From Blastopirellula marina DSM 3645 (GTDB lineage: Bacteria > Planctomycetota > Planctomycetia > Pirellulales > Pirellulaceae): a stretch of 64,000 nucleotides of DNA. The notes beneath the pieces are model-generated. The model saw only the letters and a program-made list of their open reading frames with translations. It made no database searches and was not told the DNA's origin. Shown here piece by piece: positions 47,043-56,628 of this stretch; positions within the stretch are counted from its first letter, which is position 1; each line of letters starts with the position of its first letter. The position numbers were made by a program, and so were the translations under genes. The DNA is taken from the NCBI RefSeq assembly GCF_000153105.1, contig NZ_CH672376.1, forward strand, positions 2,209,120 through 2,273,119. The letters run 5' to 3'.

Positions 47043-48320
47043 TTACGCACTTTTCGTTTCTGGCATCTTATAAAGGTTTTCGCGACCTTCGATCACTTCG
47101 CGAGTGATGGAGACGACGCTGCCTGGTTCTTTTTCCGGCAGATCGAACATGATGTCGAGCATCACTTCTTCGATGATGGAACGCAGACCGCGGGCTCCAG
47201 TCCCTTTGTTCATCGCACGCAGAGCGATCGCTTCGAGGGCGTCGTCCGAGAAATCGAGTTGGGCGTTTTCCATCTCGAAGAGTTGTTGATACTGTTTGAT
47301 CAACGCGTTCTTCGGTTCGGTCAATACGCTCTTCAATCCGGCGACATCCAGCGGCTCTAGCGAGCAAACGACCGGCAGACGTCCGACGAGTTCCGGAATC
47401 AAACCGAATTCCAGGATGTCGTCGCTGTTGACCTGACGCAAGCACTCGGCCGAGTCGGCTTCGCTCTTGTATCCGGTTTGTTGTCCGAAACCGATCGACT
47501 TGCGTCCCAGACGCTTGCGAACGATCTCTTCAATTCCGACGAACGTGCCGCCGCAGATGAAGAGAATGTTGCTGGTGTCGATCTGGATGTACTGCTGCTC
47601 GGGATGCTTGCGTCCCCCTTGCGGCGGAACGTTCGCGACGGTTCCTTCCAACATCTTGAGCAACGCTTGTTGGACCCCTTCGCCCGAGACGTCACGTGTG
47701 ATCGAGACGTTGTTGGAGGTCTTGCCGATCTTGTCGATCTCGTCGATGTAAAGCACGCCGCGTTGGGCCGCTTCAACGTCAAAGTCAGCTGCATGCAGCA
47801 ACTTGAGCAGCAAGTTCTCGACATCTTCGCCCACATAGCCGGCTTCGGTCAGCGTGGTCGCGTCGCCGATGGCGAACGGCACGTTGAGCATGCGAGCCAA
47901 AGTGCGAGCGAGCAGCGTTTTGCCGCTGCCGGTCGGACCGGCGAGCATGATGTTGGACTTTTCAATCTCCACTTCGGATCCCTCGGCGCCCATCATCAAT
48001 CGCTTGTAGTGATTGTGGACGGCGACAGAGAGCACCTTCTTGGCGTTACCTTGACCAATGACGTACTCATTGAGGTGCGTCATGATCTCACGCGGACTAG
48101 GCACGTGATTGAACAATTTGCCGCTGGCGCCGCGACGTCGATTCTCTTGTTCGAGAATGGACTTGCAGAGATCAATACATTCTCCGCAGATGTACACGTC
48201 GCCAGGACCTTCGACCAATGGTCCCACTTCTCGGTAGCTTTTACGGCAGAACGAACAGAAGGCGTTCTTCTTGTTCGTCGAACTGCGACGACCACTTGTG
48301 AGGTCTTTTCCTGCGGGCAT
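47043..48320 (-). CDS. clpX: ATP-dependent Clp protease unfoldase ClpX
   Basis: ClpX recognises tagged proteins, unfolds them and feeds them to ClpP. The 425-residue protein has the N-terminal C4 zinc-binding domain (CSFCRKS and CGECIDLC), Walker A GPTGSGKT, Walker [11 protein letters not shown], the GYVGEDVE loop and sensor regions. This is a complete, normal-length ClpX. clpP is not adjacent, unlike in most bacteria; a small membrane protein gene precedes it 327 bases upstream. A strong terminator follows. Confidence 0.97.
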   Translation of the reverse strand: MPAGKDLTSGRRSSTNKKNAFCSFCRKSYREVGPLVEGPGDVYICGECIDLCKSILEQENRRRGASGKLFNHVPSPREIMTHLNEYVIGQGNAKKVLSVAVHNHYKRLMMGAEGSEVEIEKSNIMLAGPTGSGKTLLARTLARMLNVPFAIGDATTLTEAGYVGEDVENLLLKLLHAADFDVEAAQRGVLYIDEIDKIGKTSNNVSITRDVSGEGVQQALLKMLEGTVANVPPQGGRKHPEQQYIQIDTSNILFICGGTFVGIEEIVRKRLGRKSIGFGQQTGYKSEADSAECLRQVNSDDILEFGLIPELVGRLPVVCSLEPLDVAGLKSVLTEPKNALIKQYQQLFEMENAQLDFSDDALEAIALRAMNKGTGARGLRSIIEEVMLDIMFDLPEKEPGSVVSITREVIEGRENLYKMPETKSA

Positions 48321-48647
48321 TCACTTACTCCATTTACGGCTTCTCAAAGTTGAACCGAGCGCGTCTGTTACAACGCGTCATGGGCGAGAGGGCGACGTTC
48401 GCCTACTCGGTTCCAAACTCCCAGGTGTCGCTCGATTGGCCGTTGGCGGTGAAGCCGTGGGCCCGGGGGGCATCCTTGTCCGCAGAGAGTCGAGCTATCA
48501 ATTCTCTTCAACATCTATCTTAAGCGTCCGTACATTCCAGGCTCGGCGCCACACACCGTGTGATTTCGACCTAGCAGCCTCCCAGGCTTGAACTCCTCGC
48601 TGTACGGATGCATCGTTACGTTTGTGCGGAAGTTAACCGCAAAAAAG
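48321..48647. other. Spacer upstream of clpX
   Basis: No gene is supported. The clpX promoter must lie in this stretch or upstream; I see no convincing hexamer pair and no clear palindrome. Confidence 0.35.
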
Positions 48648-48935
48648 TTAGACATCACTTTGCGATCCTGCCGGCGGGTCATCTAGTGAATCTCCAACCG
48701 AGTTACGGATTTGCGTCGATATGTCCGTCTTAATCTTTCGGAATTCCTCGTCGCTCAGAGCACCCCGTGAATGCAATTCCCGGAAGTTTGATAGCAGTGT
48801 TTCCTGCTCTGGCAGGTCGTCGCCGGCGCGATCCCGAAACCTTCTCATAATTTGGAACGCTAGTACCAGTGCTACGAGTGAAAGCACTAGTAGCACAATT
48901 CCCTGTCCTAGGTTCAAAAACGATTCTGCGTCCAT
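48648..48935 (-). CDS. Small membrane protein with SHOCT-like tail
   Basis: A 95-residue protein with one membrane helix (about residues 10-30, IVLLVLSLVALVLAFQI) and a SHOCT-like short helical motif, LLSNFRELHSRGALSDEEFR. SHOCT domains occur at the end of many membrane proteins and probably mediate oligomerisation. No stronger function can be given. It has the same orientation as clpX but a 327-base gap. Confidence 0.75.
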   Translation of the reverse strand: MDAESFLNLGQGIVLLVLSLVALVLAFQIMRRFRDRAGDDLPEQETLLSNFRELHSRGALSDEEFRKIKTDISTQIRNSVGDSLDDPPAGSQSDV

Positions 48936-49153
48936 ACTCGATCAACATGCGCGAAGGGAGAGCGGGCGACAGCCGCGCGGCCCGAGCGGCGTCTGTTTTT
49001 GTTATTATCTCACGTTCGGCCAGTTTGACAAAGCATTCCGTAAAATACGTCGTCAATAGAGCTTACCGTTTTTTCGGATCGGCAGGCCCTGTTCTTTCCC
49101 GCGAGCGTTCCCCCCGTCCATCGCCTATTTCTATTTTTGGGAAGCCCTGAACC

Positions 49154-49804
49154 ATGTCCCAGCCGACCATCGTCGAAAGAGTCACCGCATCCGGAATTGT
49201 CGCCGTTTTGCGAGCCGATCGCCCTGAAGCGGTCATTGATATCGCCGAAGCGCTGCTCGCCGGCGGCGTCGACGCAATCGAGGTCACCTTCACCGTTCCC
49301 AAGGCCCATCGCGTACTGGAAGCGGTCGCCGACCGCTTGGGGGGGAAGATCGTTTTGGGCGCCGGAACCGTCTTGGATCCCGAAACGGCTCGCCTGGCCA
49401 TTTTGGCAGGCGCCGAGTTTATTGTCTCGCCGGCGATCAATCTGCAGACGATCGAGCTCTGCCGACGTTATTCCAAAGCGATCATGCCGGGCGCTCTAAC
49501 CCCGACCGAAGTCGTGACCGCTTGGCAAGCCGGCGCCGACGTGGTGAAGATCTTTCCGTCCGATATCACCGGACCTCAATATCTCAAGGCGCTGCATGGT
49601 CCCCTGCCCCAGGTAAAACTGATGCCGACCGGCGGAGTGAATCTGAAAACAGCGGTCGACTTTTTAAAGGCGGGCGCCTGTGCGTTGGGAGTCGGCGGTT
49701 CGCTGATCGAAAAAGATGCGGTCGCCAGCGGCGATATGCAGCGGATCTCGGACTTAGCGGCTCAATACGTCCAGATCGTGCAGGACTTCCGCGCAAGTCA
49801 TTAG
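49154..49804 (+). CDS. eda: KDPG/KHG aldolase (Eda)
   Basis: This class I aldolase splits 2-keto-3-deoxy-6-phosphogluconate (and related keto acids) into pyruvate and glyceraldehyde-3-phosphate in the Entner-Doudoroff pathway. The 216 residues contain the Schiff-base Lys in ADVVKIFPSD (about 132), the Glu in AIEVTFTVP and the phosphate-binding GGVNL segment. Length and motifs are normal. No edd or kdgK lies nearby, so it may function in uronate rather than glucose catabolism; I cannot tell. It starts at 49154, and the DUF1559 gene follows 65 bases later. Confidence 0.93.
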   Translation: MSQPTIVERVTASGIVAVLRADRPEAVIDIAEALLAGGVDAIEVTFTVPKAHRVLEAVADRLGGKIVLGAGTVLDPETARLAILAGAEFIVSPAINLQTIELCRRYSKAIMPGALTPTEVVTAWQAGADVVKIFPSDITGPQYLKALHGPLPQVKLMPTGGVNLKTAVDFLKAGACALGVGGSLIEKDAVASGDMQRISDLAAQYVQIVQDFRASH

Positions 49805-49869
49805 CGATCACGCCGAGCGCCCTCTATAATCGGCCGTATCCCTCGCCTCCATCGCGAAACGCTCATCTT

Positions 49870-50832
49870 ATGCCGATCTCATTCACTTGTCCCCACTGCG
49901 GGACACCCATGGAAATCGACGAAAGCTACGCTGGGCAAACCGGTCCCTGCGCCATCTGCGCCAAAGCGATCACCATTCCGCACTTGGGTACGGCTGGCGC
50001 GCCAGTCGGGAATTCTCCCTTGGCGGCGCCCCAATCGGGTTCGCCTGCCGATCAAGCACGGATGCCGTTGGCGACGATCATGCTGATACTCGGCTTCTCA
50101 TTCGCAGGGCTCGCGATTCTCGCGATCTGCGGCGGCGGAGTCGCCAGCGTCGCGGTGCCGGCGATCAAACAGGCCAGAAGAACATCGCAGAACCAAGCGT
50201 CACGCGATAATCTGAAACGAATCGCCGAAGCGATGAACTCGTACCACGCGACTTACGGCGTCTATCCCCCTGCTTTTACGACCGATGCGAAAGGCCAACC
50301 GCAGCATTCCTGGCGCGTCTTGCTGCTGCCGTTCTTAGGGCACCAAGACATTTACTCACGCTACAACATGAATCTTGCGTGGGACGATCCGCAAAACCTG
50401 GGGATTCTCTCTGAGATGCCGAGCGTCTATCGCAGCTTTGACGAACCTCACAATTTGTTCTTCGAGACTCGATTTGTCGTGATTAAAGGGAAGGAGACGC
50501 TTTTTCCCGATGGCGGCGGCATCTCGCAAAAGGATGTCAAGGACGAGTTTGAGACCCTGCTGATGGTCGTCGAAAAGAATGGTCCCGGCGTCAGTTGGAC
50601 GCAGCCGGAAGATTTAACGCTCAATCGTGACTCGCTGCTGATCGAAAACGACCCCGAGAACGCCGCGACGCTCAATAACAGCCTGACCGGAAATGTCGTG
50701 ATGGCCGACGGCGAAGTCTTTTCGCTGCCCGACATCACCAAGCAGAATCTGATGCGAGATATGTCGACTCGGAGCGGCGAAGAGGAAGTCTACAACGAAT
50801 TGCAGCTCATCTTGAGCGAACCGCAGTATTAG
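49870..50832 (+). CDS. DUF1559-type protein with N-terminal zinc ribbon
   Basis: The 320-residue protein differs from usual DUF1559 members. It begins with a four-cysteine ribbon (CPHC at 7-10 and CAIC at 27-30), has a Ser/Gly/Pro linker, one membrane helix (about 65-90, MLILGFSFAGLAILAICGGG), and then the DUF1559 part (NLKRIAEAMNSYHATYGVYPP, SWRVLLLPFLG). There is no pilin-type cleavage motif. The C-terminal hallmark appears as NVVMADGEVFSLPDI. It starts at the ATG at 49870; the open frame extends upstream but without protein character. Function unknown. Confidence 0.85.
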   Translation: MPISFTCPHCGTPMEIDESYAGQTGPCAICAKAITIPHLGTAGAPVGNSPLAAPQSGSPADQARMPLATIMLILGFSFAGLAILAICGGGVASVAVPAIKQARRTSQNQASRDNLKRIAEAMNSYHATYGVYPPAFTTDAKGQPQHSWRVLLLPFLGHQDIYSRYNMNLAWDDPQNLGILSEMPSVYRSFDEPHNLFFETRFVVIKGKETLFPDGGGISQKDVKDEFETLLMVVEKNGPGVSWTQPEDLTLNRDSLLIENDPENAATLNNSLTGNVVMADGEVFSLPDITKQNLMRDMSTRSGEEEVYNELQLILSEPQY

Positions 50833-51208
50833 GTGTGGGTCGCTGACGTACTGCCGTAGCAGTCGTAGGCGCCGCGATGCGGACCAGCAGTCTTAGGTCC
50901 GCACAGCGAACCCTACTTTCTTGTCGGGGGCGCTACACTCTGCTTGCTCGTTCGGATGACAGAATGGGGAACTTGAGTCGTAGTCTCCACCTTGGGAAAG
51001 TTAAAACGGCCGATTGGGTCGTGAGACGGCCGGCACAATCGGCAGTTTCATAGCGAATCTAAAAACCCTGCGTGGTCGGCAAAGTTTCCCAGGGTTCACT
51101 AACGGGACCAAACGAGACTGCTATCTCCAGCGACATTTCCTTGGCGTCCGATAGTAACGAAGAACCGTCATTGACTTTCAGCAGACGTCGTCAGGGCAGC
51201 TAGATAAA
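50833..51208. other. Spacer with a short hairpin
   Basis: TGCGGACC (50878-50885) pairs with GGTCCGCA (50896-50903) around ten bases, 45 bases after the DUF1559-type gene. It has no T-run, so it is a possible weak terminator or REP-like element. The rest of the stretch holds nothing recognisable. Confidence 0.45.
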
Positions 51209-52957
51209 TTGATTACCATTGTTCGCCAAATCTCGCTGGGGCTAGTTGGGCTGTTTCTTTGCCCACTTGGCTTGCTTGCGCAGCAGGCACGGCCCAGCGG
51301 TCCGACGGTTGCGGAAGTGATGGAGACCCGGCAACGGGAATTCGCGATTCCCTTTCAGGTCAACCAAGCAGGGCCCAACCCGCCGGTCGAGGTTCACCTG
51401 ATGGTCTCCAACGACCAGGGGACCAATTGGTCGCAGTACCGCAGCGAAGCTCCCAGCGCCAATCGGTTTATCTTTCAAACCAACAATGACGGCGAGTATT
51501 GGTTCGCCGTCCGGACGATGACGCGTGACGGTAAAGTCTCTAGCAAGATCCAAAAGCCGGAGCTAAAGGTACGCGTCGATACCGAGCTGCCGGCCGTCAA
51601 GTTAGAGCTGAATCCGCTGCCGAGCGGCGAAATCATCGCCCGCTGGATGGTGAGCGATCCGCTGTGCGATCCGCAGCATGTCTATTTGTCGTATCAGACC
51701 TCGCCGGATTCGCCGTTCACCAACGTGACGGTCGACGCGAGCAAAGCCTACAACCAGAACAACGTGATCGCCGGCGAAACGCGTTGGTACCCCCATGCGT
51801 CGACCCGTTATCTGATGGTTCGCTTTGAAGCGCATGACCGTGCCGGCAATGTCGCCAGCGCTCAGCAGACGACGACGGTTCCGCTGGTAGCGACGCGACC
51901 GCAATGGGGGAGCGTGCAAGGGCAGCGCCCCGTTCCTGATGGCGATATTTATAAAGGAACGCCCAGCGGCGGCGGTCCGCAAGATCCGTTCCGACGGCGC
52001 GACAATCAACAACCGCCGTCGATTCCGTGGCCGACCGACAATCGCGCCCCGGGTTCGCCAGCGGCTCCGGTGGCGGGCCCCTTGGCCGAAAACCCGGCCC
52101 CCACTTCGCCGGGCCCGGCGATGCCGTCGGCTCAACCCGTTTCGACGCAGATGACCAGCAGCACATCGGATCAATCGCGTTACTCGCATTACTCGGCCGG
52201 CCCGAATCAGGAAGCGCCGGTCAGCAGTGCGATCGAACCGCCGGTCGCCGGACCAAAGGCGCCGGAACCGAATCTTGGTTTGCCCCCTGGAGTTACGCCG
52301 GAGTATGTCAACTTCAAGAAGTTCGAGTTGAACTACAGCGTCGATGCGGTCGGCCCTTCTGGAATCGGCCAGGTCGAGCTTTGGATAACGCGTGACGGGG
52401 GGCGTACTTGGGAGCCCGGCGGGATCGATCCTGATCAGACTAGCCCGGTCGATGTCGAAGTTCAAACCGAAGGAACGTATGGCTTTCGCGTCGTGGTCGA
52501 AGGTGGCAACGGCCTGACCGGCCGACGTCCGCAAGCGGGATCGCTGGCCGATATTTGGATTGTCGTCGACGAGACGCCGCCGACGGCCAAGATCGCGAAT
52601 GTGGTTTACGGCCAAGGGGCGCGCGTCGGGCAGCTCGATATCGAATGGGAAGCGGAAGATCGCTTTCTCAGCGAGAATCCAATTTCCATCTTCTATGCAG
52701 GCTCACCGGAGGGGCCCTGGAAACCGGTCGCCGAGAATCTGCCGAACGATCGCCACTTCGCGTGGCGGATCACGCCGGAAGTGCCTGCCGATATCTACCT
52801 GAAAATCGTAGCGACAGATGCGGCCGGCAATCGTCATGAATCGAAGATTTCGCGACCGATCGCCAACGACGGGCTAACGCCGCAAGGGAAAATCAGGTCG
52901 ATCAAGCCTGCTTCGACTTCCCCCAACCAGGCCTCTCTACCCGTGACAATCCGCTAA
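51209..52957 (+). CDS. Exported protein with repeated Ig-like domains
   Basis: A 582-residue protein with a signal peptide (LVGLFLCPLGLLAQQ) and two related beta-sandwich segments. VEVHLMVSNDQGTNWSQYRS (about 55-75) is echoed by QVELWITRDGGRTWEPGGID (about 390-410), each followed by a G[E/T]Y[W/G]F strand. A Pro/Ala/Ser-rich linker (about 230-360) joins them, and a third domain with WEAEDRFLSENPISIFY follows. It is likely a surface or periplasmic binding or scaffolding protein; no catalytic motif is visible. The start is TTG at 51209 because no ATG or GTG lies before the signal peptide. Confidence 0.75.
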   Translation: MITIVRQISLGLVGLFLCPLGLLAQQARPSGPTVAEVMETRQREFAIPFQVNQAGPNPPVEVHLMVSNDQGTNWSQYRSEAPSANRFIFQTNNDGEYWFAVRTMTRDGKVSSKIQKPELKVRVDTELPAVKLELNPLPSGEIIARWMVSDPLCDPQHVYLSYQTSPDSPFTNVTVDASKAYNQNNVIAGETRWYPHASTRYLMVRFEAHDRAGNVASAQQTTTVPLVATRPQWGSVQGQRPVPDGDIYKGTPSGGGPQDPFRRRDNQQPPSIPWPTDNRAPGSPAAPVAGPLAENPAPTSPGPAMPSAQPVSTQMTSSTSDQSRYSHYSAGPNQEAPVSSAIEPPVAGPKAPEPNLGLPPGVTPEYVNFKKFELNYSVDAVGPSGIGQVELWITRDGGRTWEPGGIDPDQTSPVDVEVQTEGTYGFRVVVEGGNGLTGRRPQAGSLADIWIVVDETPPTAKIANVVYGQGARVGQLDIEWEAEDRFLSENPISIFYAGSPEGPWKPVAENLPNDRHFAWRITPEVPADIYLKIVATDAAGNRHESKISRPIANDGLTPQGKIRSIKPASTSPNQASLPVTIR

Positions 52958-53052
52958 CAGACCGTTAGGCTACAGCAGTTCTGTATCGGCTTTTTGCCGC
53001 GATCGGTCGATCTGCGGCGGGGCCAAGTCAAACTGCTTGACGCATCTTCGGC

Positions 53053-54159
53053 ATGTCGCAAACCGTTCATTGCTTTGATTTTCTCGATACCGACGCCGGT
53101 GAAGTTCCCGGTATGGCGATCGTCTACGGTCGCGAAGCGCTCCTCGCACGTTTGGCGCTGCAGCAGGTTCGGCAGACGGTTGTCGGCGTTGACGAAGAAG
53201 ATGTGCCGATCGCGCGACTTGACGGCAAGACCGCCGCTTGGCGCGACGTAATTGACGAAGTCGGCACGGTCAGCCTATTTGGGGGCGGCAGTCGGCGACT
53301 GGTCATCTTGGATGGGGCCGACGATTTTGTCACGCGTTATCGGGCCGAGTTGGAAAAGTACGCCGACAAACCAAAACGGAGCGGCGTGTTGGTCTTGGTG
53401 GTCGAAAATTGGCCCAAAAACACCAAGCTTTTCAAAAAGCTAGATCAAACCGGTCTGCAGGTTGACTGCAATCTGCCCGAGAAGAAAGCGGGCAAGCGAA
53501 ACGTCCCCGACGCCAAAGCGCTGCACGATTGGATGATTAAATGGGCCAAAAAATCGCATGGGATCAAGCTTGAGCGGGACGCCGCCGAGATGATGGTCGA
53601 GCTGATCGGTCCCGAGTTGGGACTGATCGATCAAGATCTGGCTCGTTTGTCGCTGTATGTCGAGCCCGGCGGCAAAGTTGGCGCCGAGCTCGTGCGTGAC
53701 GTGGTCGGCGGTTTGCGCATGAAAGCAATCTGGGATCTGGTGGACGCCGCCGTCGAAGGCCGGACCGCCGGCGTGCTGGACGACTTAGATCGGCTGTTTC
53801 AGATGGGTGAACGACCGCAAAAGCTGTACGGGCAGATCGCCTGGTCGTTGCGGCGCTATGCGGCGGCGGCCCGCATCTATCAGCGGGCGCAACGCATCGG
53901 CGAGGCCAAGTCGCTGCGCAACGCACTGGCGGACGCCGGATTCCCTAACTGGCCCAAAGCGTTGGACGAGGCGCAAGAGCGACTGAAGCGGCTCGGCAGC
54001 ATTCGCGCGGGTCGGCTGTTCCAGCAGTTACTGCGGTTGGATCTTTCTCTGAAAGGAACCCATTCGCACGATGCGCGCGGACGACTAGCGCTCGAAAAGC
54101 TGCTCGTCGGTTTTTCGGCAGAGCTTGATCCGCGGCAACAAACGGTTGATCGCCGCTAA
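53053..54159 (+). CDS. holA: DNA polymerase III subunit delta
   Basis: HolA is the clamp-loader wrench subunit that opens the beta sliding clamp. The 368-residue protein shows the N-terminal AAA-like fold with the degenerate nucleotide site (LFGGGSRRLVILDGADDF), the conserved ELIGPELGLIDQDLARLSLY stretch and the C-terminal collar domain (GQIAWSLRRYAAAARIYQ and LEKLLVGF). Length is normal for the family. It starts at ATG 53053 with no strong ribosome binding site. It is a single gene in this window. Confidence 0.9.
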   Translation: MSQTVHCFDFLDTDAGEVPGMAIVYGREALLARLALQQVRQTVVGVDEEDVPIARLDGKTAAWRDVIDEVGTVSLFGGGSRRLVILDGADDFVTRYRAELEKYADKPKRSGVLVLVVENWPKNTKLFKKLDQTGLQVDCNLPEKKAGKRNVPDAKALHDWMIKWAKKSHGIKLERDAAEMMVELIGPELGLIDQDLARLSLYVEPGGKVGAELVRDVVGGLRMKAIWDLVDAAVEGRTAGVLDDLDRLFQMGERPQKLYGQIAWSLRRYAAAARIYQRAQRIGEAKSLRNALADAGFPNWPKALDEAQERLKRLGSIRAGRLFQQLLRLDLSLKGTHSHDARGRLALEKLLVGFSAELDPRQQTVDRR

Positions 54160-54399
54160 ATCGAGATATTCATCCCCGGCTCATACGAATCTCGTGTATT
54201 CTGCCAATATTAAGGAACGTGCGATCGGAATGGATCGCGGCGCATTCGCGCAACAAAGAACATTGCAAAATGCTGAGGAAAGTGCGAACTGCTGAAGAGT
54301 TTCAGCCGTACTTTGTATTACTGGCGGTCATGGAAGTACCGTCACACCACTCATCTCATCTGCTAGCAAGGCGGCGATTTCTGCATCGCCGAAGTTACC

Positions 54400-54657
54400 A
54401 TGAACACGAATATCGCACGGACGCCGGAAAAAGCGGACGACCCCCAATTCAATCTCACCAACGCGGTCACCTACGGTTTGTTAACGGCAGTGCTGACCGC
54501 ACCGATTGGAGCGATTTTGGCGTTCTACTTGGCTGCCGGTGATGCGTCGGTGACAACCCTCTGGCAGTTTCAAGTGCAGGGCCCGGTCAGTCTGGGCGCG
54601 TTGGCCGCCTTTTTGACGTCGGGTCTGTTCGGCGCCAAGTTTGGCGCTCAGCTCTAG
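54400..54657 (+). CDS. Small membrane protein, 85 residues
   Basis: A short protein with two hydrophobic segments (about 25-47 and 63-81, with glycine-rich GALAAFLTSGLFGAKFG). I do not recognise a family. No ribosome binding site is obvious. The frame and composition make it more likely coding than not. The stretch between holA and this gene (240 bases) holds nothing else. Confidence 0.6.
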   Translation: MNTNIARTPEKADDPQFNLTNAVTYGLLTAVLTAPIGAILAFYLAAGDASVTTLWQFQVQGPVSLGALAAFLTSGLFGAKFGAQL

Positions 54658-54666
54658 ACCGACATC

Positions 54667-54862
54667 TTCTCTTCGTAGCCCGACGCGCGCGAGGGAAATG
54701 CGTTTGGACAAAATGTCTAGTGTCGAAATCCCAATGTCTAATGAATAATGAAACTTCCGAATGACGAAGGCACTTCGTTATTCGAGCTTCGTGCTTCATT
54801 AGACATTCGTGGTTTACTTGCGGACGCATTTCCCCCGCGCGCGCGTCGGGCTACGAAGAGAA
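54667..54862. repeat. ~196-bp nested palindrome (REP family A plus inner inverted repeats)
   Basis: The outer arms are TTCTCTTCGTAGCCCGACGC at the left edge and its complement at the right edge (to 54862), extended inward by GCGCGAGGGAAATGCGT-like sequence. Inner arms are AATGTCTAATGAA-like (54733-54752 and 54793-54809), and the innermost is a CGAAT.ACGAAG stem around GCA (54758-54784). It fills the whole gap between two convergent genes, ending one base before the stop codon of the Wzz-like gene. Confidence 0.8.
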
Positions 54863-54863
54863 A

Positions 54864-56492
54864 TTATTTTGCGTTCGTGTTGTCGGTAATCGGCGCTGTC
54901 GTACTTCCTCCATCGACAATCGGCGGGACGATCGGTGGTGCGCCGCGGCGATCTTTGGGCTGCGCTTCCGCTTCGCTTGGGGCGCGGCGATCTCGACCGG
55001 TGCGACGATCTCCTCCTTGGATTTTCTCTGCGGCTTGCGCCGCCGGAGCGGGGGGATCGACCGATCTGCGCCCACCAGGCTGAACGCTGGCGGCAGGACC
55101 ATCCGGATGGTCGCTGGCGCGCTTGCCCCAGAGTCGGTCACTGAGCCGACGGCCAAGCTGCACAGGACCAGGCGAGGTCAGAACCAGCAGTCCCACGCCG
55201 ATCGCGAGTCCTCCGACGATGCCGGCCAAGACCAGCGTCGTGCGGCCGGGACCGACCGGATAAGTTCCCACAACCGGCGAATCGACCCGCGTGATCAAGC
55301 TGGTCGATTCGGCGCCGAGCAAGTTCGCTTTGGCGTCGCCGAGTTGCTTTTGCGCGGCGGCCAGATTTTCGAGTCGATCGCGCACATTGGAAGCGAGATT
55401 GTCATACTGGGCTCGCATCCCGGCGATCCCTCCCAGCTTCGCTTGAACTTCGGTCTCTTGCCGGCTAAGCGAGTCGATCAACGCCTGATTGACGCGGATT
55501 TCGTTGGCGACGGCAATGTGGGCGCTGGCCAATTCGGCGAGCAGATTTTCTCGCACTTCTTTTTCGGCGGCGATCGCGGCGCGAACTTGCGGATGATTGA
55601 CGCTCATGCGGCCCAGCAGCGTCGATTTATTCAATTGAGCGTCGACCAAACCATCTTTCAAACGTTGCAACGTGGGCTGCGCCGCCAACAGTTGATTGGG
55701 CGCGGCGAGCAGGTTCTCTGGTTTGTCCTTGGAATCGGCGAGCAACTTCAGCAACTCTTTCAGCATGTCCCGATGCGATTCGGCTTGGCGCAGTTCGTCG
55801 GTGATTTGACGATGCGTCGCCTGCATTTTTCCATCGGCCGAACTCGTTTCGTTCAAACTGCGTAGTTCTCCCAGGTCGCTGCCGACCGATCGCTCGAAGG
55901 TTTCCAGCTTGGCGGTCGAGACGTTCAGGTCGTCTTGCGCTAGTTCGACCGCACGTTCCAATTCGGCGATCACGCTGGCCGCTTTGCCGTTGCGAACGCG
56001 CTGCAGCGCAATCTGCAGTTCGTCACAAAGAGCCGTCGCTAGTTCGGCCGCTCGTTCGCGACTAGCGCCTTCGACCGAAAGAATCAAAACTTCGGTCGTG
56101 CCAAATTCGGCGCCATTGGGCGGAGCGACTCCGATTCGACCGCGAAGCGTATCAATGTCATCGAGCGAGGGGAAATCTTGCGTGGTCTTGATCGGGCCGA
56201 CATCCTGGAGCGCCTTTTTCACAACAGCCGTGCTGCGTGCGACCTGCACGATCGTCTCTTGCGCCGTGCGCATATCGTCGATCGTATTAAAGCGGCCTTG
56301 CTGGTCGAGGTGCCCAATCGCCGCGTCGCGCACCACCAGTGTTTGCGTAGCGCTCCACAGCCGGGTCTTCACCAATGCGAAGCCGATCGAAAGTAGGCCG
56401 CAGACGATCACCGGAACAAGGATCATCCACTTCTTTTCGACGACTGTTTTGCGCCAGTACTGAAGTTGGGCGGAGTCGAGCAAACCGTTCAT
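54864..56492 (-). CDS. Wzz/GumC-type polysaccharide co-polymerase
   Basis: The 542 residues have the two-helix architecture of chain-length determinant proteins: a first helix (about 23-43, WMILVPVIVCGLLSIGFALV), a Wzz-type domain start (SATQTLVVRD), a long coiled coil (about 155-400) and a second helix near 425-450 (TLVLAGIVGGLAIGVGLLVL). The usual cytoplasmic tyrosine kinase domain is absent; instead a 90-residue Arg/Asp/Pro/Gly-rich disordered tail follows. It probably controls exopolysaccharide or O-antigen length, but no glycosyltransferase or wzx/wzy genes are nearby. ATG at 56492. Confidence 0.88.
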   Translation of the reverse strand: MNGLLDSAQLQYWRKTVVEKKWMILVPVIVCGLLSIGFALVKTRLWSATQTLVVRDAAIGHLDQQGRFNTIDDMRTAQETIVQVARSTAVVKKALQDVGPIKTTQDFPSLDDIDTLRGRIGVAPPNGAEFGTTEVLILSVEGASRERAAELATALCDELQIALQRVRNGKAASVIAELERAVELAQDDLNVSTAKLETFERSVGSDLGELRSLNETSSADGKMQATHRQITDELRQAESHRDMLKELLKLLADSKDKPENLLAAPNQLLAAQPTLQRLKDGLVDAQLNKSTLLGRMSVNHPQVRAAIAAEKEVRENLLAELASAHIAVANEIRVNQALIDSLSRQETEVQAKLGGIAGMRAQYDNLASNVRDRLENLAAAQKQLGDAKANLLGAESTSLITRVDSPVVGTYPVGPGRTTLVLAGIVGGLAIGVGLLVLTSPGPVQLGRRLSDRLWGKRASDHPDGPAASVQPGGRRSVDPPAPAAQAAEKIQGGDRRTGRDRRAPSEAEAQPKDRRGAPPIVPPIVDGGSTTAPITDNTNAK

Positions 56493-56628
56493 GATTCGTA
56501 CAATGCTGGAAAAGCGGGTTGGATCGATTTTGGCGATTGCGCCGACAAAGCGCCGGCCTGCGCGCGAAAGTATAGGTCGCAGTCACGCGCAGCCATTTAG
56601 AAATGATTTCCGCAATCGAAGACTTCGC

